A stretch of DNA of 64,000 bases from Fen-330 sp050008465. GTDB taxonomy: Bacteria > Acidobacteriota > Terriglobia > Bryobacterales > Bryobacteraceae. The number at the start of each line of letters is the position of its first letter. Positions within the stretch are counted from its first letter, which is position 1. The position numbers and the translations under genes are program-made. The DNA lies in NCBI GenBank assembly GCA_050008465.1, contig JBEKMO010000020.1, forward strand, positions 1 to 64,000, written 5' to 3'. The notes under the pieces were generated by a model, which made no database searches, had not been told where the DNA came from, and saw only the letters and a list, made by a program, of their open reading frames with translations. Of the stretch, positions 17,609 through 26,118 are shown piece after piece.

Positions 17609-18742
17609 ATGCGTACGCTACTTAGGATCACCCTGCCCTCTCTATTGGTGGGAGCGCTGTTCGCCCAATTCCCGGGCCTGACCCTCCCGCCCGATGGCAA
17701 CAATCAGAAAGCGTCGGTGACGCAATACATCGGCCCGGTCCAGGTCACCGTCGAATACTCCAGTCCCGCCGTACACAGTCCCAGCGGCCAGGACCGGCGG
17801 GGGCAGATTTGGGGCAAGCTGGTCCCCTACGGCCTGGTGGATTTGGGCTTCGGCAACGGCAAGGCGGGTCCGTGGCGCGCCGGGGCCAACGAGAACACCG
17901 TGTTTGCCGTTTCCCACGATGTGACCGTCGAGGGCCAGCCCTTGCCCGCGGGCCGCTACGGCTTACACATGATCCCGGGCGTGGGCGAATGGATCCTGAT
18001 CTTCTCGAAGAATTCCTCGGCCTGGGGCAGCTTCTTCTACGACCCAAGCGAGGACGCGCTCCGGGTCCAGGTGAAACCTCGGAAGCACGAATACCGAGAG
18101 TGGCTGACCTTTGATTTCACGGAGCGCCGTCCCGAGGAAGCCACCGTCGAGTTGCAGTGGGAAGAACTCGCCGTGCCGTGGACCGTCAAGGTCTCGAACA
18201 TCAACGATATCTATGTCTCCCGCCTTCGCCGGGAGTTGAATTCCGTATCCGGGTTCCTGCCCCAAGGCTACGACGCGGCGGCTCAATTCTGCATCCAGAG
18301 AGGCACTCATCTCGACCAGGCCCTCCAGTGGGCCGAAGCAGCCATCAGCATGCCTTACGTCGGCCAAGCCAACTTCGATACCCTCAGCACCAAGGCTCTG
18401 GTCCTGACGAAGATGGGCCGCGAGCCGGAAGCCAAGACCATCATGGAGACGGCCCTTCACAACCCCGCCACGACACCCACCCAGATCCACACCTATGGCC
18501 GCCGGTTGCTGGCCGCCAAGAAGGCCGACGAGGCCATGAAGGTCTTTGAGTACAACGCCGAGCGCAACGGCGATGTCTGGCCGGTTCACGTCGGCCTGGC
18601 GCGCGGCTACGCCGCCCTCGGCGACAACCAGAAGGCGTTGGAGCACGCCCGGAAGGCCTTGCCGCAAGCGCCGGATGCCGTCAACCGCAAGACCCTGGAA
18701 GCTATGGTCGACGCCCTCTCCAAGGGCCAGCCGATCAATTAG
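17609..18742 (+). CDS. DUF2911 secreted protein with TPR-like tail
   Basis: A 377-residue protein with an N-terminal signal peptide (about 1-20), then a DUF2911 domain (about 30-190: VTVEYSSPAVH, GKLVPYG, WRAGANENTVF, LPAGRYGLHMIPG, WILIFSKN) and a helical C-terminal part with tetratricopeptide-like repeats (about 250-370). The domain is of unknown function and common in Acidobacteria and Bacteroidetes. The ATG at 17609 is chosen for the signal peptide; an open frame continues upstream through the divergent antitoxin gene but is not coding there. Its 3' end overlaps the convergent MFS gene by eight bases. Confidence 0.85.
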   Translation: MRTLLRITLPSLLVGALFAQFPGLTLPPDGNNQKASVTQYIGPVQVTVEYSSPAVHSPSGQDRRGQIWGKLVPYGLVDLGFGNGKAGPWRAGANENTVFAVSHDVTVEGQPLPAGRYGLHMIPGVGEWILIFSKNSSAWGSFFYDPSEDALRVQVKPRKHEYREWLTFDFTERRPEEATVELQWEELAVPWTVKVSNINDIYVSRLRRELNSVSGFLPQGYDAAAQFCIQRGTHLDQALQWAEAAISMPYVGQANFDTLSTKALVLTKMGREPEAKTIMETALHNPATTPTQIHTYGRRLLAAKKADEAMKVFEYNAERNGDVWPVHVGLARGYAALGDNQKALEHARKALPQAPDAVNRKTLEAMVDALSKGQPIN

Positions 18743-19985
18743 CGCCCGGCGGGAGGGGGATGTCCTCGACCACCTGCTGGGGAAGGCGTCGCCGCCCGCG
18801 CAGGTAGGCGAAACATGCGGTGAGCAGCATCGCCACGCCGACGCACTCGTAGATGCGGCGGATCCCGATCCAGTGCGTCACGTACCCGGCAATCAGGAAG
18901 CCCGCCACCTGGGCTGCCGTCACCAGCGAATTGATGGCGCTCGATGTGCGGCCGAGGATCGCGTGCGGCGTTTCTTCTTGCATCAGGGTCTGCGCGGAAA
19001 CCACGATGCAACCGATGCCTGCGCCGAACACGAGCGCGCACCCGAGTACCGGCGCGACGCGGCTCAGCGATGCCAGCAGCAGGATGCTTGCGCCCATCAG
19101 CAAAATCCCCAGCGCGATCAGCTCGGGCTTCGGCCGCCGCTGGCCGAACCGCCCCACCGCCCAGGCGGCGGCGATCGTGCCCGCGCCGACGAGCGAAACC
19201 AGCACCCCGAACAGTTGGGAGTTCTGGGCGAGGACGTCGCGGACAAATACGGCCGCCAGTGCGTCGAAGAAGCTCACCGCGAAGACGGCCGTCATCACCG
19301 AAACCGTGAGGAACAGGATGGTGCGGTGACGCGCCATGAAATGAAACCCCTCGGTCAGTTCCTTGAACAGAGTGCGAGGTTCGCTGCGGCGCCCGGGGGC
19401 GCTCCGGATGGCGGCCGCCGCCAACAGCGCCGCAGCCAGCAGGAGGCTCAGGCTGTACAGGTAGAAACACCCGTTCGCGCCGAGCCGGGCCACCAGCAAG
19501 CCCGCCACCGCCGGGCCAATGACCTTGTTGAAGTAGGTGGTTTGTGTGTTTGCGGAGTTTGCGACCAGCAGTTCCTCCTTGCGCACCACCAACGGCAACG
19601 CCGCCATTTGCGCCGGCACGAAGAAGCAGGTGACGGCGCTCAGCGCGAAGACGATGCCATACAGGAGGTACAGGCTGCTCGGAAGCGCCAGCAGGACGGC
19701 CAGCGCCGCCCGGACGAGGTTGCTTCCGATCATTGTCCCTTTCAGGCTCCAGCGGTCCACGAACACCCCGGCAATCGGCCCCACCAGGGCTACCGGCAGC
19801 ACGTAGGCGATCAGAACCCAGCTCACCTGGTAGGGAGTGCCGTGACGCTGGAACGCGACCAGGCTCAGCAGGGCCAGTAGCGCCAGCCACTCGCCGAAAC
19901 TGCTCACCAACTGCGACAGCCAGATGGCGAGAAAACTCCGGTTCTTGAGCACCTGGCGGAAGGTGACGTCGCGGCCGGCGCTCAT
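18735..19985 (-). CDS. MFS transporter (TMEM175-unrelated, enterobactin-exporter-like group)
   Basis: A 416-residue major facilitator with twelve predicted helices. The N-terminal FRQVLKNRSFLAIWLSQLVSSFGEWLALLALL and the loop VGPIAGVFVDRW between helices 2 and 3 fit the MFS_3-type exporters (EntS-like). The substrate is not known. The ATG at 19985 overlaps the stop of the DUF2461 gene by four bases (ATGA), so the two are coupled; the long frame upstream of it lies inside that gene and is not coding. Confidence 0.85.
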   Translation of the reverse strand: MSAGRDVTFRQVLKNRSFLAIWLSQLVSSFGEWLALLALLSLVAFQRHGTPYQVSWVLIAYVLPVALVGPIAGVFVDRWSLKGTMIGSNLVRAALAVLLALPSSLYLLYGIVFALSAVTCFFVPAQMAALPLVVRKEELLVANSANTQTTYFNKVIGPAVAGLLVARLGANGCFYLYSLSLLLAAALLAAAAIRSAPGRRSEPRTLFKELTEGFHFMARHRTILFLTVSVMTAVFAVSFFDALAAVFVRDVLAQNSQLFGVLVSLVGAGTIAAAWAVGRFGQRRPKPELIALGILLMGASILLLASLSRVAPVLGCALVFGAGIGCIVVSAQTLMQEETPHAILGRTSSAINSLVTAAQVAGFLIAGYVTHWIGIRRIYECVGVAMLLTACFAYLRGRRRLPQQVVEDIPLPPGAN

Positions 19986-20698
19986 ACGAGGAACGCCCGG
20001 GGGGCGGTCTTCCGCCGCACCTGCTCGAGCGGTGCGTTCAGAAAATCGATGAAAGGGGCCATGGCTCGGAAACGCGCGACGATTTCCCCAAACAGCTTCG
20101 GCGTGGCGGCCAGCGCCGGGTCCAGCATCGCCCACAACAGCCACTGCCGGTAACGCACCAGGCCAGTTGCCGGGTGGTCAGCCGGGAATCCTTTGGGAAC
20201 GCGGGAAAGCTGCTCGCCTTTGAGTTCCCCCATCAGCGCGCGGAGCCGGCGCGCGCGCACGATGCGACCGAACTCCTCGTGGTTCTCGAGCAGGTGCAGC
20301 CGGATGGCGCGCAGCTCCTCCGCTCCCGGCATATACACGCCGCCCGCCACCTCGATCTCTTCCGGCGAGACGCTGAAGTAGTAGCCCGCGCCCGCGTGTT
20401 TCTCGAAGCCGCGCCGGGTGAATACCGCCGCGATATACGTCTTAAAGGGTGTCTTGTCGTGGCTGAAGCGGGTGTCGCGATAGATGCGGTAGACGGCCCG
20501 CTCGGGATCGCGCACGTGAGCCGGGGCGAACCTCTTTATTTCGGCGTTCACCGCGGCCACCAGCTCGAGCATCGGCGCCTTCACCTGCTCCTCGTAGATG
20601 TGCTTGCGCGGCTGGAACCACTCCCGCCGGTTGTTCTTCTTGAGCGCGCGAAAGAACTTCATCGCTTCGGCGGAAAAGCCTGGAAAGCCCGAGCGCAT
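19982..20698 (-). CDS. DUF2461 (TIGR02453) family protein
   Basis: A 238-residue cytoplasmic protein of a widespread uncharacterised family. Typical stretches are GFSAEAMKFFRALKKNNRREWFQPRKH, YRIYRDTRFSHDKTPFKTYIAA and GAGYYFSVSPEEIEVAGGVYMP. The biochemical role is unknown. It is translationally coupled to the MFS transporter downstream and divergent from murB, with only 46 bases between them. Confidence 0.88.
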   Translation of the reverse strand: MRSGFPGFSAEAMKFFRALKKNNRREWFQPRKHIYEEQVKAPMLELVAAVNAEIKRFAPAHVRDPERAVYRIYRDTRFSHDKTPFKTYIAAVFTRRGFEKHAGAGYYFSVSPEEIEVAGGVYMPGAEELRAIRLHLLENHEEFGRIVRARRLRALMGELKGEQLSRVPKGFPADHPATGLVRYRQWLLWAMLDPALAATPKLFGEIVARFRAMAPFIDFLNAPLEQVRRKTAPRAFLV

Positions 20699-20744
20699 CC
20701 TCTAGAGGGCCTCCTGTCCGAATGGGATAATGAGGTGGGATTCA

Positions 20745-21716
20745 ATGGCCGCCATCGACGAGATCCTCCGGAATCTCAGCCAGATTACCAATGTACAGGT
20801 TTCCGCGGGCACGGCGTTGGCCCGGTACACGCGGTTCGGCCTGGGCGGGCCGGCGGACATCTACGCCGAGACCGATCTGGTCCCGAGCTTTGTCGAAGCC
20901 CTGGACGTAGCGCGCTCGAGCGGTTTGCCCTGCACCGTCATCGGCGGTGGCACCAACCTGGTGGTCTCCGACGAGGGGTTTCGCGGGATTGTGCTGCGCT
21001 TCACGGCCAGCGGGATCGCGGTGGCGGAGAACCGCCTGGCCGCCGACGCCGGCGCGGAGCTCCAGCAGGTGGTCGACTTCGCGATCCATCGCGGACTAGG
21101 CGGCCTGGAGACGCTGGCCGGCATTCCGGGCTCGCTGGGCGCGGCTGTTTACGGCAACGCCGGCGCCTATGGGCGCTCGATCTCCGAGACGGTCGACCGG
21201 GTGACGTTTTTCGACGGCCAACGCGTTCGGGTGTTCGGCAACGAGCAGTGCCAGTTCCACTACCGCGAGAGCGTTTTCAAGCGATACAAAGAGTGGATCA
21301 TCTTCTCCGCCGGACTGGCGCTCGCGCCCGGCGACCCGGCCCAATTGCGCCGCACCGCCGACGAGATCCTGGCGCTGCGGAACGCCAAGTTCCCGCCCAC
21401 CATGAAGTGCGCCGGCAGCGTGTTCAAGAACCTGCTTGCGGCGGAGTTGCCGCCGGCGGTGGCCGAGAGCGTTCCGCCCGCGGTGATTCGCGAGGGCAAG
21501 ATCCCCGCCGCCTGGTTCCTGGAGCAGGCCGGCGCCAAGGGTCTCGCCCGAGGCGGCATCCATGTAGCGGGGTACCACGCCAACCTGATCTACAACGACG
21601 GTACGGGCACGGCGGGCGAGCTGTGCAAACTGGTCGCCGAATTGAAAGCCCGCGTACGCGAACGCTTCGGCCTGGAACTCGAAGAGGAAGTGCAATACGT
21701 GGGGTTCGAGCGCTAG
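20745..21716 (+). CDS. murB: UDP-N-acetylenolpyruvoylglucosamine reductase
   Basis: FAD enzyme that reduces UDP-GlcNAc-enolpyruvate to UDP-MurNAc in peptidoglycan synthesis. The 323-residue protein shows the FAD-binding TRFGLGGPADIYAE, GGGTNLVVSDEGFRGIVLR, the GLETLAGIPGSLGAAVYGNAGAYG loop, the FHYRESVFK region and KCAGSVFKN with the catalytic serine, followed by AAWFLEQAGAKG. The ATG at 20745 has GAGGTGGG upstream and is preferred to 20730. The gene stands alone rather than in the usual mur/fts cluster. Confidence 0.95.
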   Translation: MAAIDEILRNLSQITNVQVSAGTALARYTRFGLGGPADIYAETDLVPSFVEALDVARSSGLPCTVIGGGTNLVVSDEGFRGIVLRFTASGIAVAENRLAADAGAELQQVVDFAIHRGLGGLETLAGIPGSLGAAVYGNAGAYGRSISETVDRVTFFDGQRVRVFGNEQCQFHYRESVFKRYKEWIIFSAGLALAPGDPAQLRRTADEILALRNAKFPPTMKCAGSVFKNLLAAELPPAVAESVPPAVIREGKIPAAWFLEQAGAKGLARGGIHVAGYHANLIYNDGTGTAGELCKLVAELKARVRERFGLELEEEVQYVGFER

Positions 21717-21755
21717 CCGGCCACGCCGGCCACGAAAAACGATGGCCTGCGCCAC

Positions 21756-23996
21756 CTAGTTCAGTCGCCCGGTCCGCTCCAGCCAGTGCCGCAGCATGAG
21801 AGTGAAATCGCGCGCCGCGGGCTCGGAGCGCAACTGCTCCACGCGGAGGCGCATCTTCCTCCGCCAGTTCGGATACTCCCAGGTGGTGCCGGGCAGGTTC
21901 TGCTGCTCGGTTTCCTTGGTGAGGTCCTCCTGATTCAGCGCCAGCAGCGCCGAGGGCGCCGAGGCCACCCACCCAACCAGCGCGTTGTGGAGCTCGCCGG
22001 TCAACTCGGGCGTCTGCTCGGCCTTTCGCGGGGACCACTCGGGGAGCAGCCCCAGCGCAAACAGCATGTCCAGCAGCTTCTGTTTCTCCCGGGCGCGCTC
22101 GGCCAGTTGCTGGCGATAGCCGGCTTCATCGTGCAGCAGGCCGGCCTCGTGGCGCGCTTCGACGTCCCGGGCCAGCCAGAACCCGGCCAGCGTGGGCAGG
22201 TCGTGCGTGGTGGCGGAAACCAGCGCCTGTTCAGTGTACTCCCGCGGGGGGCGGAACTCGCCGCGGTCGTTCTTCTCGAAGTACAGGACCCGGTAGCCGA
22301 ACAGCCCGAAGCGGTCCAGCGCCCGGCGAATCTCGGTGGTGACCGTGCCCAAGTCTTCCCCGACGATCGCCACTTTCTGGCGCACGCTTTCCAGGGCCAG
22401 GATGTGCAGTAAGTCGTCGCAGCGGTCCCGAACGTAGGCGCCCTGGGTTGCGTCCATGCCTTCCGGGATCCAGTACAGCCGGAAGAACCGCATCACGTGG
22501 TCGATGCGCAAAGCGCCGCCATGCCGGCAATTCGCGCGGATCGACTCCGCGAACAGCCGGTAGCCGGTCTCGCGGTGGTGTTCCGAGTTGGGCGGGGGAA
22601 AGCTCCAGTCCTGCCCCTTGGGCGAGAAGCCGTCTGGCGGCGCGCCGACCCGGCAGCCGGCAACGTAGAACGGACGATGGGCCCAGAGGTCGGCGCCACA
22701 CTGGTCGGTGGCCAGCGCCAGGTCGTGATACAGGCCAATGGAGAGCCCCTTGCGCCGAGCCTGCGCCTGGACCGCTTCCAGTTGCAGGTCGAGCTGCCAC
22801 TGCACGTACTTGTGGAACAGTACCGAGCGCCAGTGCTTTTCCCGAAACAAGCGCGTGGCCGTCGAATCCGGGTTCCGCCACTCGTCGGGCCAGTCCGGCC
22901 ACACCCAGCAGTCCGGCTGGCGCGTGTGGATCCATTCGTCCAGCGCGCACCAGGTGGCGAAGCGGTCGAGCAGTTCCCCCTCCCGCTCGATGTACTCGCG
23001 GAATTCCGCGGCGCGCGCCGACTCCCGGCGGAATTCCCGCAGGAAGGTCAGGAAGGCGAGTTTCAGTCCCCGCATTTTGAGCGCGTGTACGCGTTCGTAC
23101 TCGACGAACTCGGCCCCCCTCAGCGCCTCGATTTCGGACCGGATCTCCGCACGGGAGAACAGGGCTTGGGCTCGGGCGGAGTTCCGAAAGTCCTCGACCC
23201 GCTCCAGGTCGAGGTAGATCGGATTCTTGAAGAAGGCCGAGCTGGGCAGATACGGGCTGGTATTGAACGGCTGGCGGTTCGGAATAGCGTGCAGCGGGTT
23301 CAAGCCGATGAAGCCGGCGCCCACGTCCTCGGCCAGCCAATCGAGCATCGCATCCAGGTCGGAGAGGTCGCCGCAGCCCCAGTTTCTCTGGGAACGCAAC
23401 CCGTAGAGCGCGACAGCCAAGCCCGCTGCGCGCCTGCCGGCGCGGATGGCGGGAGGCACGTAAGCGCGGTCCGGGCAGAGAATCAGCCGCATGGAGGCGC
23501 TACGCGGCCCTCCGTCCGGTAGCGTGACCTCGACTTCGTGGTAGCCGAGTGGCGCGCCCTGCGCGACCGGCACCTCTTTCCGCACGAACCATGCGCCGCG
23601 CAGTTCCGCCCGCCCGGAGTTCTGGAGCGTGGAGAGCGTGATGCCGCGCCGCTCGACCTCGCCGTTCTCCCAGTGGATCACCAGGTCCGCCACGCTGCCG
23701 GCCAGCGCCAGCGGAACGTGCAGCGGGAAAGCGCGCTCTCTCTCCCCCAGAACCGCGACCGGGGGCAACAACCGGTTCCACTCGCCCCAGAGCCTGTCTT
23801 CGATGGCTCGATCCAGCTCCTGGCTAGTCGCCGCCGGAACCCCCAGCGCACCCAAAATGGCTTTTTTCGTCTCGGGAGATGTCACGTGCTGCCCGCCCCA
23901 GGTGTCGCCGTACCCAGGCTCGATGCCCCACATCCGGGCGGCGCGATCCAGCGCCTGTTCGTAGGTTTCCGAGGGTCGAAATGTCTGAGTGGTCAT
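21756..23996 (-). CDS. malQ: 4-alpha-glucanotransferase (amylomaltase)
   Basis: Glycoside hydrolase family 77 enzyme that transfers alpha-1,4-glucan chains, used in glycogen and maltodextrin turnover. The 746-residue length matches the long bacterial form with an N-terminal beta-sandwich region (to about 200). Catalytic motifs are visible: RIDHVMRFFRLYWIP with the nucleophile Asp near residue 498, IVGEDLGTV with the acid/base Glu near 545, and TTHDLPTLAGFW near 598. No other glycogen genes are in the window. Confidence 0.95.
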   Translation of the reverse strand: MTTQTFRPSETYEQALDRAARMWGIEPGYGDTWGGQHVTSPETKKAILGALGVPAATSQELDRAIEDRLWGEWNRLLPPVAVLGERERAFPLHVPLALAGSVADLVIHWENGEVERRGITLSTLQNSGRAELRGAWFVRKEVPVAQGAPLGYHEVEVTLPDGGPRSASMRLILCPDRAYVPPAIRAGRRAAGLAVALYGLRSQRNWGCGDLSDLDAMLDWLAEDVGAGFIGLNPLHAIPNRQPFNTSPYLPSSAFFKNPIYLDLERVEDFRNSARAQALFSRAEIRSEIEALRGAEFVEYERVHALKMRGLKLAFLTFLREFRRESARAAEFREYIEREGELLDRFATWCALDEWIHTRQPDCWVWPDWPDEWRNPDSTATRLFREKHWRSVLFHKYVQWQLDLQLEAVQAQARRKGLSIGLYHDLALATDQCGADLWAHRPFYVAGCRVGAPPDGFSPKGQDWSFPPPNSEHHRETGYRLFAESIRANCRHGGALRIDHVMRFFRLYWIPEGMDATQGAYVRDRCDDLLHILALESVRQKVAIVGEDLGTVTTEIRRALDRFGLFGYRVLYFEKNDRGEFRPPREYTEQALVSATTHDLPTLAGFWLARDVEARHEAGLLHDEAGYRQQLAERAREKQKLLDMLFALGLLPEWSPRKAEQTPELTGELHNALVGWVASAPSALLALNQEDLTKETEQQNLPGTTWEYPNWRRKMRLRVEQLRSEPAARDFTLMLRHWLERTGRLN

Positions 23997-24072
23997 CAGG
24001 CCCCATGCCTTCTTTCAATTCTAGCAACCGCCGCCCGCCACCACCCCTCTCGCCGCCCCGATCCGTGGGAAA

Positions 24073-24636
24073 ATGCTAGTTATGGAGCCTGACAAGACCG
24101 CTCAGATCGGCGGCTCGGGAGCGGATTTCTTTGCCCGCATCGATCAGGACGACTACCGCTTTCTGGGCGACGCCGTCGTGACGACGGCTCTGGACCGGGC
24201 CATCAACTGGGCGCGCAAGAACTCCATTTGGCCGATGACGTTCGGCCTGGCCTGCTGCGCCATCGAGATGATGTCCATGGGCGCCTCCCGCTTCGACATC
24301 GCGCGCTTCGGCGCCGAGGTGTTTCGCGGCTCCCCGCGGCAATCCGACCTGATGATCATCGCCGGCCGCGTCTCCAACAAGATGGCGCCGATCATCCGTC
24401 AGCTTTACCAGCAGATGCCCGAGCCCAACTGGGTCATTTCCATGGGCGCCTGCGCCACCTCGACCGGCGTGTTCAATAACTACGCGCTGATCCCGGTGAA
24501 CCAGGTCGTTCCGGTCGATGTTTACGTTCCCGGGTGCCCTCCCCGCCCCGAACAGCTCATCTACGCCCTCATGCTGCTCCAGAAGAAGATTGAGAAGCAG
24601 CCGGGTACCGCCAGGCAGGTGCTCAACCTCGGTTGA
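24073..24636 (+). CDS. nuoB: NADH-quinone oxidoreductase subunit B, separate from the nuo operon
   Basis: Carries cluster N2, the last iron-sulphur cluster before quinone. The 187-residue protein has all four ligands: the CC pair in FGLACCAIEMM, GACATSTG and the PGCPPRPE cysteine. It sits nearly 8 kb beyond the rest of the operon, between malQ (divergent) and the flagellar genes. The start may be ATG 24073 or ATG 24082 (MEPDKT); neither has a strong ribosome site. An extra copy elsewhere cannot be excluded. Confidence 0.95.
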   Translation: MLVMEPDKTAQIGGSGADFFARIDQDDYRFLGDAVVTTALDRAINWARKNSIWPMTFGLACCAIEMMSMGASRFDIARFGAEVFRGSPRQSDLMIIAGRVSNKMAPIIRQLYQQMPEPNWVISMGACATSTGVFNNYALIPVNQVVPVDVYVPGCPPRPEQLIYALMLLQKKIEKQPGTARQVLNLG

Positions 24637-24660
24637 CCGGCCCTCCCGCTGAAAAGATCC

Positions 24661-24686
24661 TCAAGCTTCGTTCCGCCGGCCGATAT
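24661..24686 (+). promoter_or_regulatory. Sigma-28-like promoter of flaG
   Basis: TCAAGCTT (24661-24668) and GCCGATAT (24679-24686) are separated by 10 bases. Against the E. coli FliA consensus TAAAGTTT-N11-GCCGATAA this matches 6 of 8 and 7 of 8. It lies 44 bases before the flaG start, and the window encodes sigma-28 and FlgM. Confidence 0.7.
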
Positions 24687-24729
24687 GCGAAATGATAGGG
24701 CGAATCGGACTTGCCCCGGGGGAGGGTAT

Positions 24730-25023
24730 ATGAACAGCATTGATGCAGTGCATGCAGCCGGCCAGTCGCTCGCTGCCGCGGCGGTGACCGCGCCACCGGA
24801 GAGGAGCCCCGAGCACCGCGAAATCATCCAGGCCGTGAAAGCTGTAAACGCGTCGGGGATGTTTGGGACGAACAGCGAGTTGACGTTCGTCCTGGACCGC
24901 GAGACCCGCCGTCCGGTCGTCCGCATTGTCGACCGCGATACCAACGAGCTGATCCGCCAGATTCCACCGGAATACCTGCTGCGGATCGCCGAAGACCTGA
25001 AAGGAACTGCCCAGCGTGAGTAG
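24730..25023 (+). CDS. flaG: FlaG family flagellar protein
   Basis: A 97-residue protein whose C-terminal half (ELTFVLDRETRRPVVRIVDRDTNELIRQIPPEYLLRIAEDL) is the FlaG domain, linked in other bacteria to control of filament length. The ATG at 24730 follows GGAGGG by a short spacing; the frame opens 15 codons earlier without a ribosome site. A sigma-28-like promoter lies just upstream, as expected for a late flagellar gene. Flagellin genes are not in the window. Confidence 0.88.
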   Translation: MNSIDAVHAAGQSLAAAAVTAPPERSPEHREIIQAVKAVNASGMFGTNSELTFVLDRETRRPVVRIVDRDTNELIRQIPPEYLLRIAEDLKGTAQRE

Positions 25024-25099
25024 CCGCGCCTCAAGAATGCCCGGTGCGTCCGACAGGTGTTCTCAGGCGGCGGTGAATGGCGAGCGGCGGCGAGCTGAG

Positions 25100-25360
25100 C
25101 TACTCTCCGTGGAGGTCTACGATTTTTGTAGCGATCTCTTCGGCTGGGATGCGGTAGGTGCCGGCTTCGACTTCGCGCCGGAGCAGTTCGAGGCGCGCTT
25201 CGCTCGGGCCGAGCTCGGCGATCGCTTGAGACAGGCGCGAGAGCGCCACGGCGTCGTCAGGCGTGGCGTTCAGAGGGCGGCCGGCTTCCTCCAGGGGTTT
25301 CTCGGCCGCCTGGCCGGAGGCAGGGTTCACGGCGGCCGCGTTGAAATCGCCGATCCGCAT
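25100..25360 (-). CDS. flgM: Anti-sigma-28 factor
   Basis: An 86-residue FlgM: a disordered N-terminus (MRIGDFNAAAVNPASGQ) and a C-terminal helical sigma-binding part (DAVALSRLSQAIAELGPSEARLELLRREVEAGTYRIPAEEIATKIVD), which matches the family's VA.LR..I..G.Y.vd...IA pattern. It should hold FliA (32763-33515) inactive until the hook is complete and it is exported. Convergent with flaG, and with its own sigma-28-like promoter upstream. Confidence 0.88.
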   Translation of the reverse strand: MRIGDFNAAAVNPASGQAAEKPLEEAGRPLNATPDDAVALSRLSQAIAELGPSEARLELLRREVEAGTYRIPAEEIATKIVDLHGE

Positions 25361-25375
25361 GGATTCTCTTAGATC

Positions 25376-25402
25376 TTATCGAACCCGCGGAGCGATTGCT
25401 TA
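25376..25402 (-). promoter_or_regulatory. Sigma-28-like promoter of flgM
   Basis: On the minus strand TAAGCAAT (25402-25395), an 11-base spacer and TTCGATAA (25383-25376). The -10 matches GCCGATAA at 6 of 8 and the spacing is exactly that of the FliA consensus; the -35 keeps only TAA and the last T. It ends 15 bases before the flgM start. Confidence 0.5.
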
Positions 25403-25619
25403 GCGTGTGGGTTCCAGCGCCGCTGCCCCAGGGCCGCGCCTCGCCACCGTTCATACTCCAGTGGAAGCAGCCGAAGAGTGGATCAGAGGGGGTGCGACCG
25501 GCGCGCCAAATTCCGGTCATGTCCCCGCTCACGCCAAGATCTCGTACCCCTGGCCCATTCCTAAGCGCTTGAAAACCGGGCGCACCGCTTCCGGCCACGA
25601 ACCTGCACCATCCAGTCGC

Positions 25620-25823
25620 GTGACCGCCCCAAGCCTCCCCGTCCCCGCTGGTACGACTTCCGCCGCAATCGAGGCCTCGACGGTCGGTATCCCCGGTGAG
25701 TTCACCAACCGGATCGTCCACCAGCGCGGCTACCAGGCCAACGCAGGGGTGGTCACAGCCGTGGACGAGCTGAGCCAGGAGACCATCAATCTGAAGCGCT
25801 CATGGGCGGTGCCCCGACGATGA
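25620..25823 (+). CDS. Mini-gene for a flagellar hook/rod protein C-terminus
   Basis: The last 35 residues (GEFTNRIVHQRGYQANAGVVTAVDELSQETINLKR) are an excellent match to the C-terminal coiled segment of FlgE/FlgG-type axial proteins, preceded by AAIEAS as in their 'ALE.SNVD' lead-in. The hook body and N-terminal rod motif are absent. The frame is open back to 25407, but that part looks non-coding; GTG 25620 is a plausible start (67 residues). The stop overlaps the next start (ATGA), which argues that the fragment is still translated. Either a decayed flgE whose tail was kept for coupling, or a small functional protein. Confidence 0.5.
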   Translation: MTAPSLPVPAGTTSAAIEASTVGIPGEFTNRIVHQRGYQANAGVVTAVDELSQETINLKRSWAVPRR

Positions 25824-26071
25824 CGCCACTGGAAGAAATCGCACATCTGGGCGACGTGCCCGTCAAGCTCGAGATCGAGCTCGACCGGAAGCTCACGCCG
25901 CTGGAAGAGATCCTGGATTGGGAAGTGGGCGGCGTAATCTGGCTGACCCGCTCGGCCGGCGAAAACCTCGACGTTTTTGTCGGCGGCACGCTGTTCGGGT
26001 CCGGGGAGATCGTGATGATGGAGAGCACCTTCGGCATCCGGCTGACGGATTTTGACTGGCCCGCGTCGTAA
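25820..26071 (+). CDS. fliN: Single-domain FliN-like C-ring protein
   Basis: An 83-residue SpoA/FliN domain: LGDVPVKLEIELDRKLTPLEEILDWEVGGVIWLTRSAGENLDVFVGG, then GSGEIVMMESTFGIRLTDF. FliN builds the bottom of the flagellar switch complex and helps deliver export cargo. It is close to the minimum length for the domain. Start taken at ATG 25820, which overlaps the preceding stop (ATGA); an in-frame ATG at 25802 is possible. A second, larger FliN-like gene lies at 33556. Confidence 0.8.
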   Translation: MTPLEEIAHLGDVPVKLEIELDRKLTPLEEILDWEVGGVIWLTRSAGENLDVFVGGTLFGSGEIVMMESTFGIRLTDFDWPAS

Positions 26072-26118
26072 GCCGCGGCAGGCGGTGGGCGAGAAACGCG
26101 GGCGAAAGGAGGCAATCG

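Noticed and set aside
25407..25619. Upstream part of the frame that ends in the FlgE-like C-terminus
   Set aside because: No hook-protein features and composition unlike coding sequence; only the part from about 25620 is supported.
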